This document shows, piece by piece, positions 11,168 through 21,863 of a stretch of 27,281 bases of DNA. The notes beneath the pieces are model-generated. The model had not been told where the DNA came from and did no database searches. It saw only the letters and a list, made by a program, of their open reading frames with translations. Source of the stretch: Bigelowiella natans CCMP2755 (lineage: Eukaryota > Cercozoa > Chlorarachniophyceae); assembly GCA_000320545.1 (NCBI GenBank), contig ADNK01001683.1:1-27281 (forward strand). The letters are read 5' to 3'. Every line of letters begins with the position of its first letter. Position 1 is the first letter of the stretch. The translations under genes were made by a program, and so were the position numbers.

Positions 11168-13125
11168 TTACGCATTCATTATCTTTTTTGTCTGTGGTCT
11201 TTGAGGCCGAGGTGGGCTTGTTTGGATTATGGTGATTGTCGACATTGAGTTTGAAGTTCCAAGGAAATTGCTACTTTCCATCATAGCGACAATATCCTGA
11301 AGTTTACGAGATTTCTGCACCGCTACAAGAGAGTTGTTTCCGGCATCGGTATTGCTAACAGAAGCTAGCACTGATACATGTGTTGGCGTCAGGTTTGGAG
11401 CAGAGGTCCTTGAAAGCTGAGTAGCGGATTTGAGATCCATCAGATTATATGTCACGAGCAACAAAAGAGAAACCGATCTTTAAATTTTACCGAATGAAAA
11501 CGCAAGTTCTCTTCATTATCGCTTCGATGAGATCCACCAAGGTTTGTTCCGTTTGAGGCCGTGTAGTTGTTGCTCTCTGGTTGCTGCGATGACACAGGAT
11601 TCAAAGTCGCACTTTTGTGCAAGCTGATGCTTAACGCTCTGCGACTTTTTCTCCTATTTTTACTGATATTTGGACTTGGGGCCCGAGAACTACAGAAAAG
11701 ATTGTGAAAAAGGTGGATATAAATAGTATATTTTGATTTATTTTATGGTAATCGGACCTTTTTCGTATTCTTTTAGTGTCAAGTGTCAATGAATTTCCGT
11801 AGCCTTTATGATTATATTTGTGGCACAAATTTACATTTATAGTCGTCGTTAGCATTACATTCTGTTTGCTAACGTTGGTACATACCTCTTGGTGGCGTGT
11901 TATGGGATTGTGAGCGAGAACGGATAGATCTAAATAGAATTGCAGGGTAAATTGGGGTAGTTCCAAAGCGATGCTATTATCTAATTTTCATGTACCTATT
12001 TGGAGTGTTGTTTGTGTAGACTGTCTGGGATGATTGCTGAAACGGTCGAATTGGCACCCTAGGTCAATATTGTATATGTTTTAACTACCATTTGGATTAG
12101 AAAATGTATGTATCAGTTTAGTACCAGGCCCAGTATAACCAAAATATTGTGCATACTAAGCAGATGTAGAGTAGTAGATCATGAACTTGCCAACTTTCTG
12201 ACCTAGGGCGATTTAGCAATGTGTAGTGTTAATAAGGTAATAATAACTGTTTATTTATCAACATAAAACTACAACCTGAACGTTTCCTCATAGTATTCAC
12301 TATAAGATAAATCATTTCTTTCTAGTATATCGAAGCTGGCCCTCCAAAAGGCACAAACTGGTAATAGAGGAAAAGTAGTACCCAACCTTAGTTGAAATAG
12401 ACGCAAAAAAAGGACTGATATCGATTTACATGCTGCGAAGAGCCCCACGACCATAACTGCCAAAAGCAATTTCGATATCTTTCGAGTTACAGCTTGCAGC
12501 TCGTGCACACGACGCTCGTACACCTAAACAAGATTAACAGAGAATATTGTTTTGTTTTATCTGTATGTTTAAACTTTCAATTCACTGAAAACAGGGTTCA
12601 TCTATTGTTACCTTCCCTTTCTTATTGGCAAATTCTCTGATCGATGCGTTGACCATCCTGTGAAGAATAAAAAATAAATCCATATCCCAAAATTCTACGT
12701 ATTTGGGCATACCCTCTAAAACGACAGAACATGAGATTGAAGGAGAGAGTCAAGCACAGGACCATACTTCCATGAGCAATCATGAGCTGTTGATTATATT
12801 ACACAGAAGACAAACGGGAATACAGATTAGTATTTTGACGGTTTATACGATGGTAATAGCTGACCACGTTTGCATAGACTGTATCATTTTCCTCCAGTAC
12901 CAAAAATAATAAAATGCTTCCCTATATTAGGCAAAAACAACGCATTATATATAACCAATATTCAAGTCTATGTTATAAAATTACCATGACAAGGTACAGG
13001 AAGAGAGGCCCAAGAACGGTAAACTTGGTTTTGGTTGAAACGTGCCTTAAAAATAGTTCAATCGTACTGTTAAAGCATTTAATGGGTTCTGTCTATTATG
13101 GCGGTATGTGCACTAGAATTAGAGT

Positions 13126-13169
<44 letters not shown>

Positions 13170-14090
13170 GTGTGTATATGTGCGTGTGTGTGTTTGTGTG
13201 TGTACAATATACCCATTTCGTTGGTTATGCTGATTCTGAAGCATGTGACTTAGACTAACAGTTCGACTTGAGAATGAAAAACGTCGGGCCATGTTTGCCA
13301 TAATCGACCCCCTTTAATCAAAAACATAATTCATCGTTTTGTACAACAGGGAACTGGGAAATTAAAATTGATACAAATATCATATAAACCCGATGATTGA
13401 GCCGGTACGTTCTCGGGATGGCTCGAAATTATTTGTGTCATTCTTATTACACTTTGCTTCCCTAAAAGGAACAGAAAAAAAATATTTCATTCTTTGGCCG
13501 ATTTTATTAATGTATGCTGGAAAGAATCGATCCGTATCATGCACCTTGGCACCGAGAGAGGCATCGTTTTTAGAATTGTGTAAGCTAAAATTGGTAAGAG
13601 ATAGGCCTTCTTAGTATACATACAAAAACACCCATTGGAATAATATTACCAATGAAAGATAGTGTGCACACACACTGAGCAATGAGCACAGTCGTCACAA
13701 TAACGAAAGGTTGCCATGGAATTCCTTGCAGTGATACAAAGTTCATATCAATGCTCACCGCAGGCAATCAATCATAAGTTAAGATTGTATTAAACCATAA
13801 AGCTCCCAAAAGAAGAGTGTCATACAGCCCACATTTATCACTGCGGATGAGAGGTGTACATATCTTTTGTTGCGGTCCTATTTCAATATGAAAAACAAAT
13901 TTTTGCGATGATCAATTATCAACATCCGGCAAATAACTTCAATGTGCACCGAAAAGTTTCATGTCGAAAGCATCTTCGTTCCTACCCGACAATGACTTGA
14001 GAGTAAGAGCGTGTGGACGATGAGCCAGGCAGATCCAATACCGATCCGCAGGTACGTGGAGTAAACGCGATGCGTGGGGAACCCATGCAT
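11168..14090 (-). CDS. Multi-pass (about seven helix) membrane protein with Ser/Thr-rich cytosolic-type tail
   Basis: Family not recognised. Minus-strand exons in reading order: 14090-13991, 13840-13796, 13724-13650, 13584-13545, 13311-13213, 13066-12985, 12921-12865, 12786-12713, 12657-12612, 12523-12282, 12202-12125, 12058-11996, 11689-11491, 11416-11168. Phases close to 482 residues. Helices include IGIGSAWLIVHTLLL, FVIVTTVLIAQCVCTLSFI, VLGPLFLYLVMGSILLFLVL, IAHGSMVLCLTLSFNLMF, LLLAVMVVGLFAAC and LLLYICLVCTIFWLYWAW. Basic loops (for example FANKKGKVYERR) separate them. The last 160 or so residues are polar and rich in Ser, Thr, Asn and Arg, as in a phosphorylated tail. The first three exons are uncertain: an alternative start is the ATG at 13746, which would drop the first helix. 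The donor at 12864 could instead be three bases earlier in the coding direction. The layout resembles seven-helix receptors, but no signature motif proves it. Confidence 0.68.
13129..13205. repeat. AT and GT microsatellite, intronic
   Basis: A TA run followed by imperfect GT, lying between the exons 13311-13213 and 13066-12985 of the minus-strand gene. It is the only sizeable microsatellite in that gene. Confidence 0.95.
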
Positions 14091-14896
14091 GGCAATAGAC
14101 TTTTGTGGATTGTTGTCATAACTATCAAATGACACTCATAATCCGTTGTCGCTGTCCGATAAACCATTGTCATTTATTACGAACGACTTAGAAATAACGA
14201 GACTGTTCGCCTAAAGCTTCCTTATACACCTCTATCTTCCTCCATGGGCACAGGCAATTGTGTTGTACATCTCGAAACAAGTGCAGATGCAGTGTCCGTA
14301 ATTCTCCAAACTACCCTAATTCATCATTGCGACAAAGAATCCTCCCCGAAACCCGTTTCAAACTGATTATGTTTTAGGATTGTGTCACATCGCTGGGCCG
14401 CGCATGCGACTCGCTCGGCCCTTAAAAATGTGCTATCCGTTATTCCACTTTTCTGAACCGACGGTTGAGGTAGGCCACATTCCGATTGCGACATTCAAAT
14501 TAGCATTGGAATGGAATAGCTCCGCCTTTTCCTTCTTAATGGATGATCGTTTTGTACACTTCAAAGTTCCAAAATTTGCTGGAAATTCGAGCATTTTGGG
14601 CCAAATGTGGCAGTTTTTCACACTCAGCAAAGCGCAGAGCACAGGGTACTAAAAAATACAGGACAACTTTCGTTTATTTTTGTGCCGGTTCTGCTGTCAA
14701 CAAAGAAACTCTTGTCGCTGTTCTTTGTTCGCCTACTTTCACACAGTGAGCTCAACATTGCCCTCTGAAGCTTGCTTGCGACAAGAGATTTGGGTACATC
14801 ACCGATTTTGCGCAATTTCCCTGGGATGACGACGGGCTGATGACTGGAATGAGGGAACTCGAACTTGAATGTTGTGTGGCACGGCGCACAGTTGCA
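14091..14896. other. Interval without a supported gene
   Basis: Upstream of the minus-strand membrane-protein gene and of the first PPNA copy. A 90-residue plus-strand ORF at 14380-14652 contains VHFKVPKF, which loosely recalls the ARFKVP core of the PPNA domains downstream, so it may be a decayed relative. I cannot support it as a gene. Confidence 0.4.
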
Positions 14897-15166
14897 CAAG
14901 TTGTGTCTCACCCTCCCCCCCCTTGAAAATGCCCATGTCGCTCTCCGAGGTGGTTGTCACTGTGCCTCCAAACGCAGAGGCGGGACAAGTGATGGCACAC
15001 AAACACCCAAGTGGCAAACTTGCACGGTTCAAAGTTCCCTGTGACGTGCGTTTTGGGGGACAAGTGAAGCTGAAGCTGCCAGGAATCCTGAATCCTGGTG
15101 CCGAATGAAAAATCAAGGGTCAACGGCCGGTGCACGCCGCTCTCCATGTTGCCCAAACTGCGTTCG
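14897..15166 (+). repeat. Direct repeat unit, copy 1 of 2 (partner 18022-18272)
   Basis: Similarity to 18022-18272 starts at AAGTTGT before the poly-C tract, covers the PPNA frame and ends near GCCCAAACTG. The main difference is about 17 extra bases here around 15086-15106. Same orientation, about 3.1 kb apart, on either side of the LINE remnant. Confidence 0.85.
14929..15108 (+). CDS. Small PPNA-x-x-GQ domain protein, copy 1
   Basis: A 59-residue frame whose core reads SEVVVTVPPNAEAGQVM, then LARFKVPCDVRFGGQVKL and a terminal LP. This is one unit of the short beta-rich repeat with the pattern VxVPxxxxxGQ..G..xxFxVPxxxxxGxxxxxxxP, which occurs in many algal and stramenopile proteins; its biochemical role is not known to me. 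The ATG follows a poly-C tract. A second copy, about 90% identical over roughly 250 bp, lies at 18055. Relative to copy 2, this copy has a short insertion after KLKLP and a nearby TGA. It may be a complete tiny gene, an exon or a pseudogene. Confidence 0.42.
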   Translation: MPMSLSEVVVTVPPNAEAGQVMAHKHPSGKLARFKVPCDVRFGGQVKLKLPGILNPGAE

Positions 15167-16639
15167 TGCAGGTGTCGGCCTCCGTGTTGCCGAGTTGCCG
15201 ATTGAACCAGAGATCGCACGTTCGAAGCCCCGAGCTGGCACCGAGATCGGCTAGCTGCGGCACGTTGCTTCTTTGTCGTCATCTAGTCATGTCAGTTACA
15301 CCATGCAACCCAGCAACGCTCAAACGTCCCTTTTCTGATCTGACACGTCACCATCGGGACCACCGCATTCCCTCGTTCACTCACCGTTCGTTCGTCGAAA
15401 CCTCCTTCCCGGCGATGCACACTGTTGTTTCTTTCCATTTTTTCGCAAAACTTCGATCCAGTTGTCTCGTGTTTTGTCGTTTGTTTGAGCTCATCGTCGG
15501 ATCAGCTTCGTGTTTGGTGTTCAAGTCCAATTTCAAGCCAAGAAAAGCGCAGCTCGATGAAGTGAATTGTGCACATCAACACTTGTTTCCCGTGTTGCAA
15601 TCCACGTTGTTCTTGCGCGCACCAGTCGTGAACATTCAACGCCAGAACGTTCAATGTTTGAGATTCGTTGCAGTGCTTGCTAGCTTGGCCTCACTAGCTC
15701 ACCTGCTTTGGTGCTGCCACCTTGCCGTTCAGCTGGCCAGCCGTGTCAATGACTGTCCACCTGCGTCAGAAGAGAGGTGAGTCATGGGCGTGCAATGCAA
15801 TGGCATCTAGGCATTGCTGTGTCTGTCATGTGAAAACAGGAGGGCGCCGGGTGGATGTGAGGCCAAGCTGGCAAGTGGCTGTCACACTTCGAATCTTGTC
15901 GTCGTTTGCTGACAGGTTGCATGTCAGCCACCATTCCAGCAGTTTTTTTGGAAATTCGCCCTCAAAGCACTGAGTGTGTGGTGCAAAGAGGATGAAGACA
16001 TGCGCATTGCAAGCCCGCCACCTGCAGATTGGTGGAATGCACCACACCCTCGAAACAAGCAACCACTGCAACCGTTTCTGATCGTTCACCTGTCCTTTGT
16101 TCACTCTTTGAACGATCGTTTTCTTCGGAGCTTTGAACGTTGAACTTCACGTTGGTGCAAAAAAACACGTGGGAAATTGACAATGTTTGCACGCTGCACC
16201 AAAAGGTTCGTTTGCAAGCTTCGTTTTTGGTGTTGTTTTTGGTTTTGTGGATGATTTTTTCTTGTGGGCAGGAGAGGAACATTTGCAGCAGCCCCTGTGA
16301 ACAAAAATCATTGCGAGGACTTTCAGAGCACCCTCTTCCCCTCTTGCCTGTTGGTGTCAGCTGGTGAAACTGGTCGTGTGCGATGGCAGCTAGCTGGTTG
16401 GAAGAAGACTGTCAGTCTGTCAGCCAGTCTGTCCAGGTCCTTGAAGAACGAACAATGAACAATGAACACAAAGCGTTGATCAAAAACTGCATGCGCCAGA
16501 ACCACATGGGAGACAGGCATTTGCACGCAGCAGAGCCTCAACAACACTCGTTGCAAGGACTTGTCAGCACCCTGTTGGTGAAGAGACACAAAAAAATCAG
16601 CTGCAACCCATCAGAGGCACACTCCAAGGCTGCGTGAAG
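15167..16639. other. Interval without a supported gene
   Basis: A 216-codon plus-strand ORF starting at 15130 runs through here but has no recognisable domain, is Ser/Leu/Cys-rich and has no coding-like neighbours. Short repeated words such as AACGATCGTT and GAACAATGAACAATGAACA occur at 16080-16480. It may be the flank or 3' UTR of the LINE remnant. Confidence 0.4.
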
Positions 16640-17830
16640 GGATGAGAACACCATGGCCACTCATCTGAAATGCCGGAGACGGAAAGGGATGAAATTGGCA
16701 TGGATGCCGATTGATGGTGCCGTTGCAATGTGAATTGATTGGAACTGAAGCTGGCATCTTGGATGCCGAACAGCAGCAAAATTGTCAAGCAGGACAATGG
16801 TTCGACGGTGAGCCCTGTCGATTTCTTTGTCAGTCGAAGGGACACCAGGTGTGGCCCCCAAAGCAAGGCAGAACTTGTCATGAGAAAACATGGCTGAGAA
16901 AGCACGCAACGTGACAACGTCATCATTGGCATCAGGTTGATGATGACGAGACACCAGGTGACGAATCCTGGTCCAAAAACGGTCTCTGATGTCGCACGTT
17001 CCTTGACAGGAGAACAAAAAGGTGTTTCAGGGACGTGTCTTCGTGAGATTCGCACAAGGAGCACCAGCCCTCATGCTGCTCCAGTGCGAAGAATCTGGCA
17101 GTGTTGTGACGCCACCACAAGGCTCCACGACGAGCTTGGAATTTGAGGGACACACCACGGGCATCGTGCCATTCATCGAGGTGCTTGGAGCAATGAAGAT
17201 GGGCCTTGTTTGCCCACTTCCCCATGGCTCCAAGATTGCGACTTGGAAATCGGCTCCCATGAGCGAACTTCCAAAAGACACCGAAGAAATTGCACTCTGC
17301 TCACCTGGGCACGCACCAAACGAGCATCGCGAGAGGCAATTGAAGAGGCTTGAGAGTTCCATGCCGCAGCCCATTCCGTCATGGAATTGGAAGCCAGGAG
17401 GCTGGGAGGGGCACTTTGGAGAACCGAAAGGATCAGACGCTTGGTGGAGCGAGCAGGAAGCAAGTCAAGTTGGAAGCAAGAACCCCACAAGGAACTGCAA
17501 AGACGCTCTGTGAAAGATGCACTCTTCAGGAAGAACCGCATTGTCAGAGTTTGGAGCCTTGAGGCCATTGATGGAAGACCCAATTCCAGTCGAATGGCCA
17601 CAGCTGGAATGCGCACAGGCGCACGCAATGCCCAGCGCATGGCTTCATTTCGAACCCCTTCAAGTGGGCGGAGCGAATGGGCCGGCAATGAAGGACTCCA
17701 CACAGCTGCCGCATGCTCCATGAGCGGCCGCACCATGGCCTTGCAAACGGTGATGAAAGCTCTGGGAGAGAGCAAGAACCGAAATGGAGGTCAACCGAGC
17801 GCTGCAGTGAACGAAACGCTGCCTTGAACG
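16640..17830 (-). mobile_element. Decayed LINE (non-LTR retrotransposon) C-terminal fragment
   Basis: Reads on the minus strand. The frame 17775-17173 contains VRPLMEHAAAVWSP followed by LRPLEGVRNEAMRWAL and LELGLPSMASRLQ, the usual region after the reverse transcriptase catalytic core in LINE ORF2 proteins. A second frame (17225-16932) contains WWRHNTARF and then CSLCESHEDTSLKHLF (about 17063-17016), the familiar C-terminal Cys/His motif. A third frame from 17017 continues with DIRDRFWTRIRHLVS. At least two frameshifts (near 17170 and 17017) break it. I see no reverse transcriptase catalytic motif, endonuclease or poly-A tail, so this is a dead, 5'-truncated copy. Confidence 0.72.
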
Positions 17831-18021
17831 AGGGGCCCCAAAACATTGACGAAATATTATTTTCCTGAAATAAAAATTCCCCATCTTGGCGCGAAGCCCT
17901 TTCGGGTGGTGGAACCGCAACTTCCCACAGATTTCGTGGTTGTGACATGTCGCAGATTAGAAACCACATGCATTTAATTCAACCACGAAGGTATTTGTCA
18001 CAATAAGTTCTGAAAATAAGG

Positions 18022-18272
18022 GAAGTTGTATCTTGCCTCCCCCCCCCCTTGAAAATGCCTACGTCGCTCTCCGAGGTGGTTGTTACTGTGCCTCCAAACG
18101 CAGAGGCGGGACAAGTGATGGTGTACAAACATCCAAATGGTCAACTTGCACGGTTTAAAGTTCCCTGTGACATGCGTTTTGGGGGACAAGTGAAGCTGAA
18201 GCTACCAGCAACGAATGAAAAATCAAGGGGCAACAGCCGGTGCACGCCGCTCTCTACGGTGCCCAAACTGGG
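18022..18272 (+). repeat. Direct repeat unit, copy 2 of 2 (partner 14897-15166)
   Basis: See copy 1. The bases after the shared domain, GAATGAAAAATCAAGG, are kept in both copies, as is the GTGCACGCCGCTCTC segment. Confidence 0.85.
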
Positions 18273-18423
18273 TACCTTCCCGTCATGGAGGCACAACTAC
18301 AGAGAATCGGATAATAGAGGAAACGAGCTTGCAAAGGAAAGCAAAACTCCTCTCGCTACTACAAAATCTCCGGGAATGGAGATAAGCAGGGTGGGGATTT
18401 CTAGCAACACCGAATTGCAATAA
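18055..18423 (+). CDS. Small PPNA-x-x-GQ domain protein, copy 2
   Basis: 122 residues. Residues 4-46 are the PPNA unit (SEVVVTVPPNAEAGQVM, then LARFKVPCDMRFGGQ), followed by a polar, low-complexity extension of about 75 residues rich in Ser, Asn, Thr and Lys that has no counterpart in copy 1 because of copy 1's stop. Differences between the copies inside the domain are mostly conservative or silent (for example VV codon GTC/GTT), which hints at past selection on the protein. Whether the extension is translated is uncertain. Function unknown. Confidence 0.45.
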   Translation: MPTSLSEVVVTVPPNAEAGQVMVYKHPNGQLARFKVPCDMRFGGQVKLKLPATNEKSRGNSRCTPLSTVPKLGTFPSWRHNYRESDNRGNELAKESKTPLATTKSPGMEISRVGISSNTELQ

Positions 18424-18806
18424 CACCTGTTTCATCGAATGTTCATTCATATATACATCGAGCCGAGAATAAACTTAGTTTCTAGGGTCTCGAATATCGT
18501 ACAATTTGAAAAACAATCGATATGCCGTTATGTGCCATGTAAATATTAACATAAATGTACATGTATACATGTGTTTGTGTGTGTGTGTGTGTGTGTGTCC
18601 TTGTCTGCATGTATCTCAAAAGACACATATATTGTTTCCAATAAACACTATCAAAAGAAACAATCTCGCCCACGATCGCTAATCTACATGTCATTCACTA
18701 TGACAATCAGGAAGAACCGTGTTCTCCAGCAGCAGCAGCAGCTCCGCCGCCATCGGGGGGAGGGGAGGATCTCATATGTCGCTCGCCCGAAGAAATAGAA
18801 AAGGAC
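18424..18806. other. Short intergenic stretch
   Basis: Contains a GT microsatellite at about 18574-18598 and presumably the 5' leader of the gene at 18807. Nothing else seen. Confidence 0.6.
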
Positions 18807-19623
18807 ATGTGGAGAACGCTCAGACGGCTTAGGAGCACACCCTCGGCGCAGGAGCGGCCGCAGCACCTCCTCCCCTCCCAGGCGGGCATGGCAACGCCAA
18901 AAAGCAGCGTGGCAGCCGCAGCAAAGCGGATGAGCACTCGACGGGAAAGTGATGCCGATACGGACGTACGACATCGTCTCGCGGCAATCGTGGGTGCGCA
19001 GCAAAACTACGACCATTCCTCTCGCGCCACCGGACGGCACAACGACCCCCAGCACCCCCCAGTGAGGTCCATCGGCTCGCAATTTCTGTTGACTCCCCCC
19101 CCGCAGCCATCTTTGAGCAGACAGGCGGCGGAAGAAGGAAGCGCGGGGGCTAGGCTAGAGAGCATCATCCGCACGGATTGGAGCCGAACAGGTGATACGT
19201 CCAAGATGAGAAACGCGCTTGTTACGCTGATCGAGGCCACAGACTGGAACACAGTGGGGGCTGAGGGCATGAGGGAGGTCCTTACAACTGCCATCTCCAA
19301 ATGCTGGGCTGCTGTTGATGCAAGTGGCAGAAGGAGGAGGATGAGGAGGAGGAGGAGGAGGGAGGGGGAGGGGGCTGATGTGGAGTCTTGGCTGCGACAG
19401 CGAGAACCTGCTAGTATCACCACCGCTACTGCTACTACTACTACTACTGTCAGCGGATTGCTTCGCCGACGGGGCGGAGCCCCTGCTACTGCTCCGGCTA
19501 CTACTATAAGCAACAAGACACGCCGACTAAGCGGCAGGAAAGAGGGAGGAGGAGTCCCGCTTCAAATGCGTGCTGGGAGAGAAGAGGCCAACTCCGCGAG
19601 CAAAAATTTGCACCCAACACAAC

Positions 19624-19664
<41 letters not shown>

Positions 19665-20272
19665 GCTCTGCTACAGCAGGAAAACCGGGATCCTCGCTCT
19701 TCCTCCTCCCCCCCCCCCTCGCCCTCCGCCTCACGAATCCTGTTGTCGCCACAAGCGAAGCGCACCCGTGTCCCGCTCCAAGTGCTACACAGCTTTGGCA
19801 GGGGCAGCCGCACGGCCGCGCGCGCGGACAGTAGCAGCAACGCAGCCTCGCGCCCGCTCGGGCTGCGAGGTGTTGTCGGCACGATGAGCAGCATTGCTGC
19901 CTTTCCCGCAACACGGGGAGGGAGGGGTGAGGGTTGCGGCGCTCATCACTTGCACAGGGAGGAAGGCCTCGGGGGGGGGATCCCCGTCGTCGTCGGAGCG
20001 AAGAAGCGCAAGCGCAAGGCGCTGTCCAAGAAGCAGATGCGCGCCATCGAGGCAGCTTATCGGCGCGCCGAGAAGGACCTAGCCGCCTCGCTGAAACAAT
20101 CGAAGAGAATCCTCAAAAGAAACTTCAAAGAGCAGATGACCTACCACGGCACCTACGCCTTGGACTTTAACTTGGAAGCAACATCGCTCGAGGTTTGTAA
20201 AGGGGGACAGGGGGGGGGGGCACGAAGGCTTCGTAGCTGATCATAACAAATACATAAATATTTACGACTCAT

Positions 20273-20316
<44 letters not shown>

Positions 20317-20567
20317 TTAAAATACAAAACTTTCAGGTGTTCAAACGGCTGATTGGTGCCCAGCGCGCGACGAACCTCGCTCTCCAGAACAATGGCCGCT
20401 ACTCAGTGGAAATACCCGACTTCGAGTTGTTCGAGACCCGCCTCACTAAAAGCCTGCCGTACGGGGGGGGGCAACTGCGCATCGTAACTCCGATAAGGCT
20501 TCAATACAACCCCGATTTGGAAGAAATGCGAGCCACTGCCGACTATGGGGTCTCCTCGCAAACATAG
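18807..20567 (+). CDS. Low-complexity, basic, partly coiled protein of unknown function
   Basis: Exons 18807-20192 and 20337-20567 join in phase 0 (donor GTTTGT, acceptor TTTCAG) to give 538 residues. Residues 1-410 are mostly disordered: Arg runs at about 173-185, a Thr run, and 14 consecutive Ser encoded by an AGC/CAG run. A folded-looking stretch at about 100-165 (SIIRTDWSRTGDTSKM onward) may be a small helical domain. From about 405 there is a KKRKRK nuclear-localisation-type cluster, then a helix rich in Lys, Arg and Glu. The end (VFKRLIGAQRATNLAL, YSVEIPDFELFETRL) looks globular and is shared across the splice junction, the best sign that the gene is real. A nuclear role is inference. 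No family recognised. Confidence 0.62.
19627..19663 (+). repeat. CAG repeat inside a coding exon
   Basis: Uninterrupted AGC/CAG repeat read in the Ser frame of the gene at 18807. It is the only sizeable microsatellite in the window that lies in a likely coding exon. Confidence 0.9.
20277..20317. repeat. AT microsatellite, intronic
   Basis: TA run filling most of the 144-bp intron 20193-20336. Confidence 0.95.
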
Positions 20568-21863
20568 AAGCTTTACCGCTGCCTGTTCCACGGCGAGTGC
20601 GTGTTCGCAGTCAGCACCGGTTCCTGTTTTGTTGACTAGAGAGCTCTTGATGGGGCGCCTTCAGTAATGCGCGAAGTGGCAATGGAGGAGAAGGCGGGTG
20701 ATAAACCGGCACAGTGGAAAACGGGGCATTTCTGGCTGCCGATGACCGTGATAGCTGCACGTGCACACCTGTACTTCATTTAGCGCTGTCGGTTGCTGTT
20801 GTGTGCGTGCATGATGTGCTTTGCTACGAGCCCGATGGGTCCTGCTTAATGTTCATTCCCCTCGCAGGCTAGCAGGGTCAATCAACGCTAGATAACCAGA
20901 TGAAAGAGGGTGCGGCCGTGTACGAGCTGCTGGTGTCATACATGCGGGCAGCCTTCACTGCGGTAGCTAGCGAGTGCTAGAGTGCGCAACGTGCACGTTG
21001 ACCAAGCATGCCTAGACGCTATGTGCGCGCTGCTGATGCGAGACGCTTCTAGCAGCGGTGCAACTTGTAGCGGTGAATGCTTTAGCTCATTGCATTGCAC
21101 TAGTACAAGAGTAGCGCACGCAATTGTTGTGCGTCAGACATCACATCGCATCGATCACTCAATGAATGCAAGCCTCATCAATGACAATGATGCCGCTGAC
21201 TACGCACGCTATCTAGATGCTATGTGCTAACGTACAATGCTAGAATGGACATGCAACGTGACATTCTGCCAGCATCACACATGTGTCCACATGTGCATGC
21301 TCTAGTGCTAGCAGCATGCTCTATATAATGCTAGCATGTGCATGTGTGCACAAATCTAGAAATGTGCATTGTGCACATCACATGCATCACTAATTGTGTC
21401 TGAAAAAAATCCATGCAAATGGTGTGTGATCAAGTGATGCGAGCCGCTGCCTTCTCAGTTCTAGCTAGCTAGCTTCACTGCATGGCTCATTTGAATGACA
21501 CGTGCACCTATAGCTCCTGCAGTCAAGCTAGCAAGGGCTGCATGCGAGCACTAGAGCAGGTGACCCGTGCGCGTTTAAGCGTAATTTTATTTTCATTAGT
21601 CAGCTCACGCGGCTACGCGGCGGCGCGCAATAATGATCATGCCTGCGTGTAAACGAAAGGTCTGTTGTTCTAAGCAAATGGCCAATTTGAGCGCACGCAC
21701 TCTTTATCTTTTCATCCTGTTACTTTATATTGCATTGTAGTTCTAAAATATCCAATTTCCCCATCATCCTCCCCCCTCCTCCTAGCGCAGGTGGCATCAC
21801 TCCCCCCCCCCACCTCCCTCCGATCTATAACACCGGATCTCCGGTCTCGTGGTGATGAATCAT
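20568..21863. other. Convergent intergenic region, partly CTAG-rich
   Basis: Lies between the 3' ends of the gene at 18807 and the heliorhodopsin gene. About 20860-21560 is rich in CTAG, GCTAGC and TGCATG words and closely resembles 6540-7350 and 10490-10990 in style. Pyrimidine-rich sequence follows at 21740-21830. No coding exon supported; an 82-residue ORF at 20982-21230 looks random. Confidence 0.6.

Noticed and set aside
11631-11966. 111-codon minus-strand ORF
   Set aside because: It overlaps the intron 11995-11690. The flanking exons (12058-11996 and 11689-11491) join in phase without it, and its frame differs from the coding frame of the exon.
15180-15250. tRNA-like stretch with TTGCCGAGTTGCC and GTTCGAAGCCCC resembling A and B boxes (possible SINE head)
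   Set aside because: The arms do not pair into a cloverleaf, and no repeat body or A-rich tail follows.
15130-15780. 216-codon plus-strand ORF
   Set aside because: No domain, odd composition and no phase-compatible neighbours; it is probably chance openness in GC-balanced sequence near the LINE remnant.
17022-17827. Overlapping plus-strand ORFs at 17022-17513 and 17381-17827
   Set aside because: Antisense shadows of the LINE C-terminal frames, which carry the recognisable motifs.
14897-18272. Idea that the two direct repeats are LTRs of a retrotransposon
   Set aside because: The repeat ends lack TG..CA, no primer-binding site or polypurine tract is seen, and the interior resembles a LINE on the opposite strand.
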